Assembly (NCBI GenBank): GCA_902800715.1
Contig: CADCFN010000004.1
Span: 124,001-188,000 of the forward strand
DNA length: 64,000 nucleotides
Direction of reading: 5' to 3'
Source of the DNA: an uncultured Bacteroidales bacterium
Lineage (GTDB): Bacteria > Bacteroidota > Bacteroidia > Bacteroidales > Muribaculaceae
Part shown: positions 43,274-51,767 of the stretch, piece after piece
Layout of the letters: each line of letters starts with the position of its first letter
How positions within the stretch are numbered: position 1 is the stretch's first letter
Translations under genes and position numbers: made by a program
Notes under the pieces: generated by a model
Databases searched by the model: none
What the model was told of the DNA's origin: nothing
The model's input: the letters and a program-made list of their open reading frames with translations, nothing else

Positions 43274-46200
43274 TTAGATGCTATCGAGGTAGGTGATGGT
43301 TCTTAGTACCGACAACGCGTTGCTCACGCTTGTGATGTTGCTGATGATGATGCTGCGGCGGCCGTTCTTCTGGCTCAGGTTGCAGCGTTTGGGATTCTGC
43401 TGCACATAATTCAGCAGGCGTCCGAAGGCTGGCGACTGGTAATAAGCGACGTTCTCCTCGCCCACGAGGAACAGGTGCATCCTCGTCTGCCGGATGACCA
43501 GTTTCTCGATACCCAGACGGCGTGCCGTGCGCCGCAGTGGCACGATGCGGATGAGTTCGCTCGCCATCGTGGGAATTTTTCCGAAACGGTCCACCATTCG
43601 CGCCTCAAACGCCTCAACCTGGTCATCGGTCTCCATGTTGTCAAGTTCGCGGTACAGGGTGATGCGCTCGCTCTCTTGCGGCACATAGCTGGCAGGGAAC
43701 ATCAGCTCCAGGTCGGTATCGACCACGCAGTCGGTGATAAACTCGGAGCTGCCATCCTGCGAGTTATCGCGGTCACCGTCTGTAGTGGCGAAAACAGAGG
43801 AGAACTCCTCGTTACGCAGCTCGGTCACTGCCTCTTTGAGCACGCGTTGGTAGGTCTCATAGCCCAGGTCGGCGATAAAGCCACTCTGCTCGGCGCCCAG
43901 CAGGTTGCCTGCGCCACGGATGTCCAAATCCTGCATCGCAATCTGGATGCCGGCACCCAAGTCGCTGAAACTCTCGATGGCTTGCAAGCGGCGGCGGGCA
44001 TCGGTGGCGAGAGGTTTGCCCGGCGGCACCAGCAGGTAGCAGAATGCCTTGCGGTTGCTGCGGCCCACGCGTCCGCGCAGCTGGTGCAGGTCGCTCAAGC
44101 CGTAGCGGTCGGCGTTGTTGATGATGATGGTATTGACGTTAGGCATGTCGATACCGTTCTCGATGATGGTGGTCGAGAGCAACACGTCATAGTCGTGGTT
44201 ACCGAAGTCAATGATGGTTTGTTCCAGCTTTTCGGGCGGCATCTGTCCATGGCCCACGGCAACACGGGCATCAGGCACCACGCGGTGTATCATGTTCTCG
44301 AGTTGCTCAAGTTGCTCAATGCGGTGGTTGACAAAGAAGACCTGACCGTTACGCGATAGCTCAAAATTGATGGCCTCGGCGACGATGTCATCGTTGAGGG
44401 TGCCCACTGTGGTGAGGATGGGATAGCGATTGGCAGGCGGTGTGGTCAGGGTGCTCAGGTCGCGGGCGCCCATCAGCGAGAACTGCAGCGTGCGCGGGAT
44501 GGGCGTGGCGCTCATTGTCAAGGTATCGACATTGAGTTTCAGCTGTTTGAGCTTGTCCTTGACGGCGACGCCGAATTTCTGCTCCTCATCCACCACTAGC
44601 AGTCCCAGGTCATGGAACTGCACGGTCTTGCCGATGAGTTTGTGGGTGCCGATGAGGATGTCGATTTTGCCCTCCTTGAGGTCGGCGAGCAGTTGTTTTA
44701 CTTCCTTGGGTTTGCGGGCACGGCTCAGGTAGTCCACCCGGACAGGGAAGTCGTGCAGACGCTCGCTGAAGGTGCGGTAGTGCTGGAATGCCAGCACAGT
44801 CGTCGGCACGAGGACGGCGGTCTGCTTGCCGTCGATGGCAGCCTTAAAGGCGGCGCGGACGGCAATCTCGGTCTTGCCGAAGCCCACGTCACCGCAGATG
44901 AGGCGGTCCATCGGCTTGCTGCTCTCCATATCTGCTTTGACGGCCTGGGTAGCGGTCAGCTGGTCGGGCGTGTCCTCATAGATGAACGAGGCCTCCAGCT
45001 CCTGCTGCAGGTAGCCGTCGGGCGTGTAGGCAAAGCCCTGCTGCTCACGACGTGCGGCATACAGGCGGATGAGTTCGCGGGCGATATCCTTCAGGCGGCT
45101 CTTGGTGCGGGATTTGATTTTTGCCCACGCGTTGCTGCCCAGGCGGTTCAGTCTGGGAGGTTCGCCGTCTTTACTGCGGTATTTCGAGAGTTTGTGCAGC
45201 GAGTGGATGGAAACGTATGCCTCATCACCGTGCAGGTAGGTGAGTTTAATCATCTCCTGAGGCGTGCCGTTCATGTTGATGCGCAGCAGGCCGCCGAATT
45301 TGCCCACACCCAGGTCCTCATGAACGATATAGTCGCCTTTCTCGATTTGGTTGAGTTCCTTGAGCGAGAGGGCGAGTTTGCCCGAGCGTGCGCGGTCGCT
45401 CTTGAGGTTGTACTTGTGGAAACGGTCAAATATCTGGTGGTCGGTGAAGACACAGAGCTTCAGGTCATCGTCAACAAAGCCTTCATGCAACGTCCGGAGT
45501 ACCGGTTCAAAGGTGATGTCGTCGCCACGGTCCTCAAAGATGTTGTGCAGGCGTTCAATCTGCTTGACACTGTCGCTCAGGATTACAAGCCGGTAGCCAC
45601 GGGCCAGGAAGTCGGTGAACGACTGACCGATGAGGTCGAAATTCTTGTGGTAAATGCCTTGGGGCTTGCAATGCAGCGTCAGTCGCTTCACGCCCTTTTC
45701 AGCAGCCGTCTCCCCGGCGGTGAAGCCGATGCGTCGCAGCTGGTTCAGGCGGTCGATAAACAGGCCTGCATCTACCACCTTGTTGGTGGCATGGGTATCG
45801 CCCTCGTCGGCAATGATGGCACTGACCGACATGCTCTCACGGGCGATTTCGTTGATGCGTGTGGTGAGCCATTGCTCGCTGCGGCACAGCACGATGGTGT
45901 CGTCGCCGATGTAATCCAGCAGCGACACGTTGTTTTCCCTGCCATCGCCGTCCGATGAGCTGTTGTTGAGGATGCTCACCTGCTCCAGGCGCTCCTCGCT
46001 GAGCTGAGTTTCGACATTGAAGGTGCGTATCGAGTCGATATCGTCGCCCCAGAAGTCGATGCGGTAGGGCAGTTCGTTGCTGTAGGAGAACACGTCGAGG
46101 ATGGAGCCGCGCACGCTGTACTGCCCTGGCTCATAGACGTAGTCGGTTGCCGTGAAACCTAAATCGCGCAGCCGTGCCCTCGTCTCGGTCAGGTCGGCGG

Positions 46201-46642
46201 TGCCGCCCGTGCGCAGCTGTATGGTGCTCGCCTTGACGTCCTCGCGGCGGCGCACCCGCTCGGCAAGCGCCTCGGGATAGGTGACCACCCAGTGCACCTG
46301 CGGGTCGTCATACCAGCGGTTGAGCACCTCGGTGCGCAGGATTTCGTTGGGCGCGTCTACCTGGCCATATTTGATGTCGCGCTTGTAGCCCGACGGGAAA
46401 ATCAGCACCTGCTTGTCGCCCACAATCTGGCACAGGTCATTGTACATGTAGCCCGCCTCGTCCAGGTCGTTGACCACAATCAGGTACGGACAATCGCGTT
46501 GCGGCAACGCGGCAAACAGCATCGCCGCGCTAGACCCTGCCAGCCCGTCGATTACCGCATTGCCAGTGCCAGCGATTAATTTCTTCACCGCTGCCACTCG
46601 AGCTTTGCCGTTAAAGATGTCACACAATTCCCGTATTTCCAT
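43274..46642 (-). CDS. mfd: Transcription-repair coupling factor
   Basis: 1122 residues, the normal size. Mfd removes stalled RNA polymerase and recruits UvrA. Seen in order: UvrB-like N-terminal region (about 1-330), the RNA-polymerase-interacting CarD-like domain (about 435-510, GDYIVHEDLGVGKFGGLL), the SF2 translocase with Walker A GDVGFGKTE (about 587-595) and DEEQ box (VVDEEQKFGV), and the TRCF C-terminal domain (about 960-1060). Start ATG 46642 (MEIRELCDIFNG) is preceded by a -7 box about 88 bp upstream. Confidence 0.97.
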   Translation of the reverse strand: MEIRELCDIFNGKARVAAVKKLIAGTGNAVIDGLAGSSAAMLFAALPQRDCPYLIVVNDLDEAGYMYNDLCQIVGDKQVLIFPSGYKRDIKYGQVDAPNEILRTEVLNRWYDDPQVHWVVTYPEALAERVRRREDVKASTIQLRTGGTADLTETRARLRDLGFTATDYVYEPGQYSVRGSILDVFSYSNELPYRIDFWGDDIDSIRTFNVETQLSEERLEQVSILNNSSSDGDGRENNVSLLDYIGDDTIVLCRSEQWLTTRINEIARESMSVSAIIADEGDTHATNKVVDAGLFIDRLNQLRRIGFTAGETAAEKGVKRLTLHCKPQGIYHKNFDLIGQSFTDFLARGYRLVILSDSVKQIERLHNIFEDRGDDITFEPVLRTLHEGFVDDDLKLCVFTDHQIFDRFHKYNLKSDRARSGKLALSLKELNQIEKGDYIVHEDLGVGKFGGLLRINMNGTPQEMIKLTYLHGDEAYVSIHSLHKLSKYRSKDGEPPRLNRLGSNAWAKIKSRTKSRLKDIARELIRLYAARREQQGFAYTPDGYLQQELEASFIYEDTPDQLTATQAVKADMESSKPMDRLICGDVGFGKTEIAVRAAFKAAIDGKQTAVLVPTTVLAFQHYRTFSERLHDFPVRVDYLSRARKPKEVKQLLADLKEGKIDILIGTHKLIGKTVQFHDLGLLVVDEEQKFGVAVKDKLKQLKLNVDTLTMSATPIPRTLQFSLMGARDLSTLTTPPANRYPILTTVGTLNDDIVAEAINFELSRNGQVFFVNHRIEQLEQLENMIHRVVPDARVAVGHGQMPPEKLEQTIIDFGNHDYDVLLSTTIIENGIDMPNVNTIIINNADRYGLSDLHQLRGRVGRSNRKAFCYLLVPPGKPLATDARRRLQAIESFSDLGAGIQIAMQDLDIRGAGNLLGAEQSGFIADLGYETYQRVLKEAVTELRNEEFSSVFATTDGDRDNSQDGSSEFITDCVVDTDLELMFPASYVPQESERITLYRELDNMETDDQVEAFEARMVDRFGKIPTMASELIRIVPLRRTARRLGIEKLVIRQTRMHLFLVGEENVAYYQSPAFGRLLNYVQQNPKRCNLSQKNGRRSIIISNITSVSNALSVLRTITYLDSI

Positions 46643-46729
46643 TATTCTTTACTTGTTACTTGGGTGGGCATCTGCACGATAAATCTCACACGAAGATGCT
46701 AAAATCGCCAATTTGCATTTGAGCCCTGC

Positions 46730-46737
46730 AAAGGTAC
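46730..46737 (-). promoter_or_regulatory. -7 element of mfd
   Basis: TACCTTTG on the minus strand followed by GCA, the usual Bacteroidota form. Leader about 80 nt. The -33 box is unclear. Confidence 0.65.
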
Positions 46738-46816
46738 TCATTATTCCTCAATTGCTGCACTAACCGTGATAACAAACCGCCATGTCAACGAAGACGGAAA
46801 ACAATTGGAAAACAAA

Positions 46817-46850
46817 CCCTATGTTTGCACCGTCAAAGTCAAACATAGGG
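46817..46850 (-). terminator. Terminator of the CtpA-type protease gene
   Basis: A perfect 11-bp stem CCCTATGTTTG / CAAACATAGGG with a 12-nt loop, followed on the minus strand by TTTGTTTTCC. Confidence 0.88.
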
Positions 46851-46913
46851 CTTGTCTTCTTCCTTTTTTAGCAAGAGCGCGGATGCCATTAGTTTAATTG
46901 GCGTAATGCGTAG

Positions 46914-48647
46914 TTATTTTTTCTTCTTAGAGGAAGACGTTTTCTTGGCGGGTTTGGTTTTGAGGTGGAGGATGCGGGCGTACTCGCCGGGGTTGTCAAA
47001 CATCTTCTTGGCGGCGTCGATGTACTCGTCGTCCTTGATGGCGTTCTGGACTTGGCCACGCTGATAGTAGAGCCGTTCCATGATTTCCTGTCCGATGAGG
47101 TAGGTGATGTCGCGGCGGTGCAGGTCAAGGTCGTGGTCGAGGTCGTGCTTGAGCATCTGCTCGAGGCGGTCGAACTGGGCTTGGATAGAGTCGTTCATGT
47201 AGCCCTCGGTTGTTGCGGTCTTGCGCAGGGTGGCGAGCTGCTGCTCACACACCTTGTCGTACTCGAACTTGTCAGCATTGATGAACGCCTTGAACTCGTT
47301 GAAGATTTCGTCGGTGACCTGGAAGTCGGCAGGGTTGGCGATTTCGTTGCCGTGCTCGGCGACATACTTGGTGGCGAAGTCAAAGTCCCAGTGGTCGCGC
47401 ATGATGTTATAGACGATGCGCTTCAACTCGCGGGGCTCGACCTTGATGTCGGGGTCGATACCGCCACCCTCACGCACCTCGCGGCCGTGGGCGGTATAGA
47501 AGACGCGTGCCGTGCTGTCGGTGGTGGTCTTCTTGTAGGAACCGTCGGCATTGCGGTTGCCGTAGTCCACCTCCTGGATGAGTCGTCCGCTGGGGATGTA
47601 GTATTTGGCGATGGTCACCTTGAGCATACCGTCGTAGGGCAGTGAGCGTGTGGACTGCACCAGTCCCTTGCCGAAGGAGCGAGTGCCGATGATGACGGCA
47701 CGGTCGAGATCCTGCAGGGCGCCTGCAGTAATCTCGCTGGCACTCGCCGAACCACCGTCGATGAGGACGGCGAGGGGTATCTCGGTATCAACGGGATCGA
47801 CAGTGGTCTTGTAGGTGCGCTCGCTGGACTTGTCGCGCCCGCGCATCTGCAGCACCTGTGTGCCCTTGGGGACAAAGCAGCCGACAATCTGGATGGCGCC
47901 CTCGACGATGCCGCCGCCGTTGCTGCGCAAGTCCAGGACGATGTTCTTGACCCTGGGGTCCTTCTTGAGCTCGATGAGCGCGTCACGCACCTGCTGTGCC
48001 GACTTCTCGTTGAATGTCGTCAGGTCAATGTAGCCGATATTGTCGCGTGTCACGCCATAGTAGGGCACGGGGTTGACGCTGATGGTCTCGCGGTTGAACG
48101 AGAACGTCTTGATGCTGTCCTCGTCATAGGGGCGCACAACAGTCACCGTCAGGTGGGTGTTGGCCTGTCCCTTGAGGTGCTTGCTCACCTGGTCGCTGGT
48201 CCAGGTATCGGTGCTGTCGCCGTCAATCATGATGATGCGGTCGCCCGAGCGCAGGCCGGCACGTGCCGCGGGGCTACCCTCGTAGGGGCCGCTGATGTAG
48301 ACGCCTTTCTTGCCGTCGATGGTGCGTTCCATCAGGTAGCTGCCAATGCCGCCATACTCACCTGTGCTGATGGTCATGAATTCTTCGGCCTCCTTGGCAG
48401 GAATGTACTCGGTGTAGGGGTCGATGTCGTCGAGCATGGCGTTGATGGCGTTCTCGATGGACTTCTGCGCATCAATGGTATCGACATAGAACGTGTTCAA
48501 CTCCTTATATAAGGTGTTGAAGATGTCCAAGCTGCGTGCTACCGCTGCGTCATCGTTCACGGCTTTATCCTCATCGGCGAGGGCAACAGGAGCAGCGAGT
48601 GCTGCCACCACACATGCCCATGCGAGATATTTGAGCGTTTTTTTCAT
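46914..48647 (-). CDS. C-terminal processing peptidase (S41, CtpA/Prc type)
   Basis: 577 residues with signal peptide (MKKTLKYLAWACVVAALAAPVALA). A PDZ domain (about 88-172, GIGSYLMER..., GSPAARAGLRSGDRI) is followed by the S41 catalytic core with GSASASEI (Ser302) and FGKGLVQ (Lys327), the Ser-Lys dyad spaced 25 residues apart as in Prc. The C-terminal ~170 residues are charged and end in KKTSSSKKKK. It acts in the periplasm on C-termini of secreted or envelope proteins. It stands alone, upstream of mfd on the same strand but with its own terminator. Confidence 0.95.
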   Translation of the reverse strand: MKKTLKYLAWACVVAALAAPVALADEDKAVNDDAAVARSLDIFNTLYKELNTFYVDTIDAQKSIENAINAMLDDIDPYTEYIPAKEAEEFMTISTGEYGGIGSYLMERTIDGKKGVYISGPYEGSPAARAGLRSGDRIIMIDGDSTDTWTSDQVSKHLKGQANTHLTVTVVRPYDEDSIKTFSFNRETISVNPVPYYGVTRDNIGYIDLTTFNEKSAQQVRDALIELKKDPRVKNIVLDLRSNGGGIVEGAIQIVGCFVPKGTQVLQMRGRDKSSERTYKTTVDPVDTEIPLAVLIDGGSASASEITAGALQDLDRAVIIGTRSFGKGLVQSTRSLPYDGMLKVTIAKYYIPSGRLIQEVDYGNRNADGSYKKTTTDSTARVFYTAHGREVREGGGIDPDIKVEPRELKRIVYNIMRDHWDFDFATKYVAEHGNEIANPADFQVTDEIFNEFKAFINADKFEYDKVCEQQLATLRKTATTEGYMNDSIQAQFDRLEQMLKHDLDHDLDLHRRDITYLIGQEIMERLYYQRGQVQNAIKDDEYIDAAKKMFDNPGEYARILHLKTKPAKKTSSSKKKK

Positions 48648-48761
48648 TCTGCTATCATTAAATTAGACTGCGAAAATACTACTATTCCCCGAATTTGTGC
48701 CGTTTTAGGGCGATAAAAAACCTCGAAATAACGAAAAAAAGCAAGTTTTTTCATTTTTTTA

Positions 48762-48792
48762 TTGCACAGTTCAATTATTGGCACTAACTTTG
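48762..48792 (+). promoter_or_regulatory. tRNA-Asn promoter
   Basis: TTG (48762-48764), 20-bp spacer, TAACTTTG (48785-48792). The precursor leader is about 35 nt and G/C-rich (GGCAGGGTATGCC). Confidence 0.75.
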
Positions 48793-48835
48793 CACCGCAT
48801 TTTTCGGCAGGGTATGCCGCAAGGGTGCAAAAAAT

Positions 48836-48909
48836 GCTTCTTTAGCTCAGTTGGTTAGAGCATCTGACTGTTAATCAGGGGGTCCTTGGTTCAAGTCCAA
48901 GAAGAAGCG
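48836..48909 (+). tRNA. tRNA-Asn (anticodon GTT)
   Basis: A 74-nt cloverleaf: acceptor GCTTCTT/AAGAAGC, D-arm AGCTCAGTTGGTTAGAGC, anticodon stem CTGAC/... with loop TGTTAAT (anticodon GTT), T-arm CTTGG-TTCAAGT-CCAAG, discriminator G. CCA is not encoded. Intact and preceded by a good promoter. Confidence 0.95.
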
Positions 48910-48953
48910 CAACATAATAGATTTCATAATAGATAGATATTTAAGAGAGGATT

Positions 48954-49026
48954 GCTTCTTTAGCTCAGTTGGTTAGAGCATCTGACTGTTAATCAGGGGG
49001 TCCTTGGTTCAAGTCCAAGAAGTTCA
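48954..49026 (+). pseudogene. tRNA-Asn duplicate with broken acceptor stem
   Basis: Identical to the tRNA at 48836-48909 from its first base to 49022, with a repeat distance of 118 bp. It then diverges: the 3' acceptor strand is AAGTTCA instead of AAGAAGC, so only three of seven acceptor pairs remain. It begins about 45 bp after the first copy and would be in the same transcript. It is unlikely to be a functional tRNA. Confidence 0.85.
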
Positions 49027-49046
49027 TTACTTTATAAAATCGTAGA

Positions 49047-50423
49047 ATGTATATGGAAAACATACTCACTGAATTGAGTAATTGGATTGTCGATGTCAGC
49101 GATATCGTCTGTGGCTATCCAGAGTTTTTCCTTCTCATCGGAGGAGGCTTGTTCCTGTTTCTTTTCTCGGGCGCGGTGTCTATCAGGCGGTTGCCGAATG
49201 CCGTGAGGGCGTTGCGCGACAAGCAGGCAAGCGACCAGGGCAAGCAATCAGGTCAAATCAGTTCGGTGCAGGCGCTGCTGAGCGCCATTGCCGCCACGGT
49301 GGGCATGGGCAACATTGCCGGTGTTGCCATCGCACTGTCGATTGGCGGTCCCGGCACGGTCTTCTGGATGTGGGTGAGTGCCCTGGTGGGCATGAGCACC
49401 AAGTTCTTTGAGGGCTCGTTGTCTATCATGTACAAGGGCAAGGACAGCGCCGGCGAGGTGCAGGGCGGTCCCATGTATATCATCACCAAGGGCTTGGGCG
49501 AGAAGTGGAAACCCCTTGCCGTGGCATTCTCCATCTTTGGTCTTGTGGGTACGCTGTGCTTCATGCAGGCCAACCAGCTAGTGGAGTCGGTGACGACGGT
49601 GTTCACCACGCCGATGGGCATCGAGAACACGTTGATGCTGCGCTTCATTATGGGCGTTGTGATGGTCGTTATCGTTGGGGCTGTCATCCTGGGCGGCATC
49701 AAGCGCATCGCGCTGTTTGCCTCGCGCATTGTGCCTGTGATGGTGATTCTTTATCTTATTATGGTGCTCATTATCATGGCGATGAACTACAAGGAGATTC
49801 CCGGTGTGTTCGGCCAGATTTTTGAGGGTGCTTTTGACATGCGGGCAGGTTTTGGCGCCTTTGCCTACGTCGCCTTGACGGGTGCCCGTCGCGCCGCTTT
49901 TGTCAACGAGGCTGGTGTGGGTACCGCTTCGATGATGCATGGCGCCAGCAAGAACAACGATGCCATCCGCGAGGGCCTTATTGCCATGCTCGGTCCCGCC
50001 ATCGACTCGGGTCTGGTGTGCACCTTGACTTCTATCCCCATCATCATCGCCGGCAACTATGTGGGTCTGACCGACCCCAAGGGCCTTTATGTCGCCCTCG
50101 GTGCTTGGGGCCAGTTGCTGCCCGGCATCGGCCACCTGCTGCTGATGGTGATTGTGTTCTTCTTTGCGTTCTCGACGATGTTCTCCTATAGCTACTACGG
50201 CCAGAAGTGTACCAATTACCTGTTTGGTGCTCACAACGTCAAGTGGTATAACTACTACTATCTGGCAATGATTGTTGTAGCCGCAATGATACCCCTCAAG
50301 GTCATGGTGAGCATCATGGACCTGGCTTTTGCTCTGATGGCACTCTGCACCATGTTTACCATCATCAAGCTCTCACCACGCGTCAAGCGCTTGATGAAAA
50401 CCTATTTTGAAAATAAACACTGA
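49047..50423 (+). CDS. Sodium:alanine symporter (AGCS family)
   Basis: 458 residues with about 11 membrane spans. AGCS hallmarks are present: LSAIAATVGMGNIAGVAIALSIGGPG near residues 80-107, the GGPMYII loop near 143, and ALTGARRAAFVNEAGVGTASMMH near 280. It imports alanine or glycine with Na+ at the inner membrane. Either ATG 49047 or ATG 49053 may be the start. It begins 20 bp after the broken tRNA copy, so it may be read from the tRNA promoter or from an unseen one. Confidence 0.93.
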   Translation: MYMENILTELSNWIVDVSDIVCGYPEFFLLIGGGLFLFLFSGAVSIRRLPNAVRALRDKQASDQGKQSGQISSVQALLSAIAATVGMGNIAGVAIALSIGGPGTVFWMWVSALVGMSTKFFEGSLSIMYKGKDSAGEVQGGPMYIITKGLGEKWKPLAVAFSIFGLVGTLCFMQANQLVESVTTVFTTPMGIENTLMLRFIMGVVMVVIVGAVILGGIKRIALFASRIVPVMVILYLIMVLIIMAMNYKEIPGVFGQIFEGAFDMRAGFGAFAYVALTGARRAAFVNEAGVGTASMMHGASKNNDAIREGLIAMLGPAIDSGLVCTLTSIPIIIAGNYVGLTDPKGLYVALGAWGQLLPGIGHLLLMVIVFFFAFSTMFSYSYYGQKCTNYLFGAHNVKWYNYYYLAMIVVAAMIPLKVMVSIMDLAFALMALCTMFTIIKLSPRVKRLMKTYFENKH

Positions 50424-50436
50424 TAAAAAATTTAAT

Positions 50437-51192
50437 ATGACGAAAAAAGTATTGTTATTCTTGTTGATGCTGATGATGGCAAGCAATTTCTTTGCCATCA
50501 ATCTTCCAGACCCTGTCATTACCGTTGAAGAGGGCGAAGAGTACTATGTTGTTGATGCCCAGGTCGAGGGTGATTACGAAATCAGTGTGTTCTGTAATAA
50601 CAGGCAAGTTGAGACCCCGTATGCCATCCCACGCCTTGATGATGATAGGGACTACCTGATTAGTGCGTATGCCCGCCTCCAGACTGATGACGGTTGCTTT
50701 TACAGCAACATCGTTGAACTCATGGTTCAAGTTCCGGCCCTTGAAGAACAACCACAACCTGGTCCCTATCCGCCTCACTGGCCTTATTTCCAAGTCACTG
50801 AGGGGGATAGGTATTATACGGTTACCGCCCATTGCATTGAAGAAGGCAGTGAATACATATCAGTGCGTTTGTACTGTGATGGTATTTTAGTTGATAATCC
50901 TTACATCATTGAGCGTACCCATGAAGATATTGAATACGTGTTCGAGGCATGGGCCCATTGTGATGGATATGAAGACCTGTCCGCTGAGATGGCTATTGTT
51001 GTCCCAGCCCTCGAAGAGCCGGTATCTGGTGACATGAACGGTGACAAAGAAGTGGGCATCGCCGATGTCAACACCCTCATTAACGCAATCTTAAGTTCGA
51101 ACGGTGAGGAGAAATATGACCTTAATGGTGATGGTGAGGTAACCGTTGCCGATGTAATGGCATTAATCAACCTCATCATCTGGGCCAATTAA
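50437..51192 (+). CDS. Secreted protein with two beta modules and dockerin
   Basis: 251 residues from ATG 50437, which gives signal peptide MTKKVLLFLLMLMMASNFFA; the frame is open further upstream into the end of the symporter gene. Two related ~75-residue modules (about 28-100 ITVEEGEEYYVVDAQVEGDYEISVFCNN..., and about 118-188 FQVTEGDRYYTVTAHCIEEGSEYISVRLYC...), each ending V-x-VPALEE, precede a type I dockerin (DMNGDKEVGIADVNTLI and DLNGDGEVTVADVMALI). Starts 13 bp after the symporter stop. Partner unknown. Confidence 0.85.
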   Translation: MTKKVLLFLLMLMMASNFFAINLPDPVITVEEGEEYYVVDAQVEGDYEISVFCNNRQVETPYAIPRLDDDRDYLISAYARLQTDDGCFYSNIVELMVQVPALEEQPQPGPYPPHWPYFQVTEGDRYYTVTAHCIEEGSEYISVRLYCDGILVDNPYIIERTHEDIEYVFEAWAHCDGYEDLSAEMAIVVPALEEPVSGDMNGDKEVGIADVNTLINAILSSNGEEKYDLNGDGEVTVADVMALINLIIWAN

Positions 51193-51218
51193 TTATTTCT
51201 TATCTTACATAGAGTGCT

Positions 51219-51707
51219 TTAGCGCATGCTGCGGGCGAAGTGCGCCATTTTGATGGCGGCTTCGGCGGCTTCGGTGCCCTTGTTGCACAGGGCGCCACCG
51301 GCACGGTCCAGTGCCTGCTGCAGGTCATCGGTGGTGAGGACGCAGAAGATGATGGGCACGTCCTGTGTGGCGTTGAGGTAGGCACAACCCTGTGTGGCGC
51401 TGTCACACACATAGTCAAAGTGCGGGGTGCCGCCTCGAATCACGCAGCCGATCATGATGACAGCATCATAGCGACCCGTGCGCGCCATCTGTGCAGCACC
51501 ATAGGTCAGCTCTACTGTGCCGGGCACATGAGCCACGGTGATGTCTTCATAACCTTCCTGTTTGAAGAGATCAAGGGCGCCTTGCAGCAGCGCTCCTGTA
51601 ATCTGGTCATTCCACTCGGCGCATACGATGCCCACGGTGAGGCCGTCCACATGAGGGAGGGTGTGGAGGGCGGCACCACCCTCGGTTTTATTTAATTCTG
51701 TTGACAT
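51219..51707 (-). CDS. ribH: 6,7-dimethyl-8-ribityllumazine synthase
   Basis: 162 residues. It condenses 5-amino-6-ribitylaminouracil with dihydroxybutanone phosphate in riboflavin synthesis. Family motifs: GIVCAEWNDQIT (about 28-39), VPGTVELTYGAAQMA (about 63-77) and GCVIRGGTPHFDYV (about 87-100) with the catalytic His in TPHF. The other rib genes are not adjacent. The upstream TPR-containing gene on the same strand is a frequent neighbour of ribH in Bacteroidota (recalled, not searched). Start ATG 51707. Confidence 0.95.
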   Translation of the reverse strand: MSTELNKTEGGAALHTLPHVDGLTVGIVCAEWNDQITGALLQGALDLFKQEGYEDITVAHVPGTVELTYGAAQMARTGRYDAVIMIGCVIRGGTPHFDYVCDSATQGCAYLNATQDVPIIFCVLTTDDLQQALDRAGGALCNKGTEAAEAAIKMAHFARSMR

Positions 51708-51734
51708 ATTGCGGGTTTAAGAGTTTTTAGGGAA

Positions 51735-51759
51735 CTTAAGGTCTTTAGGGACCTTAGGG
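51735..51759. terminator. Probable terminator between the GDPD gene and ribH
   Basis: TAAGGTC / GACCTTA with a 6-nt loop, inside a short region of repeated TTTAGGGA/CTTAGGGA units. There is no clear T-run, so its efficiency is doubtful. Confidence 0.45.
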
Positions 51760-51767
51760 AGATCGGG

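Noticed and set aside
48954-49026. Second functional tRNA-Asn
   Set aside because: Four of seven acceptor-stem pairs are lost at the 3' side.
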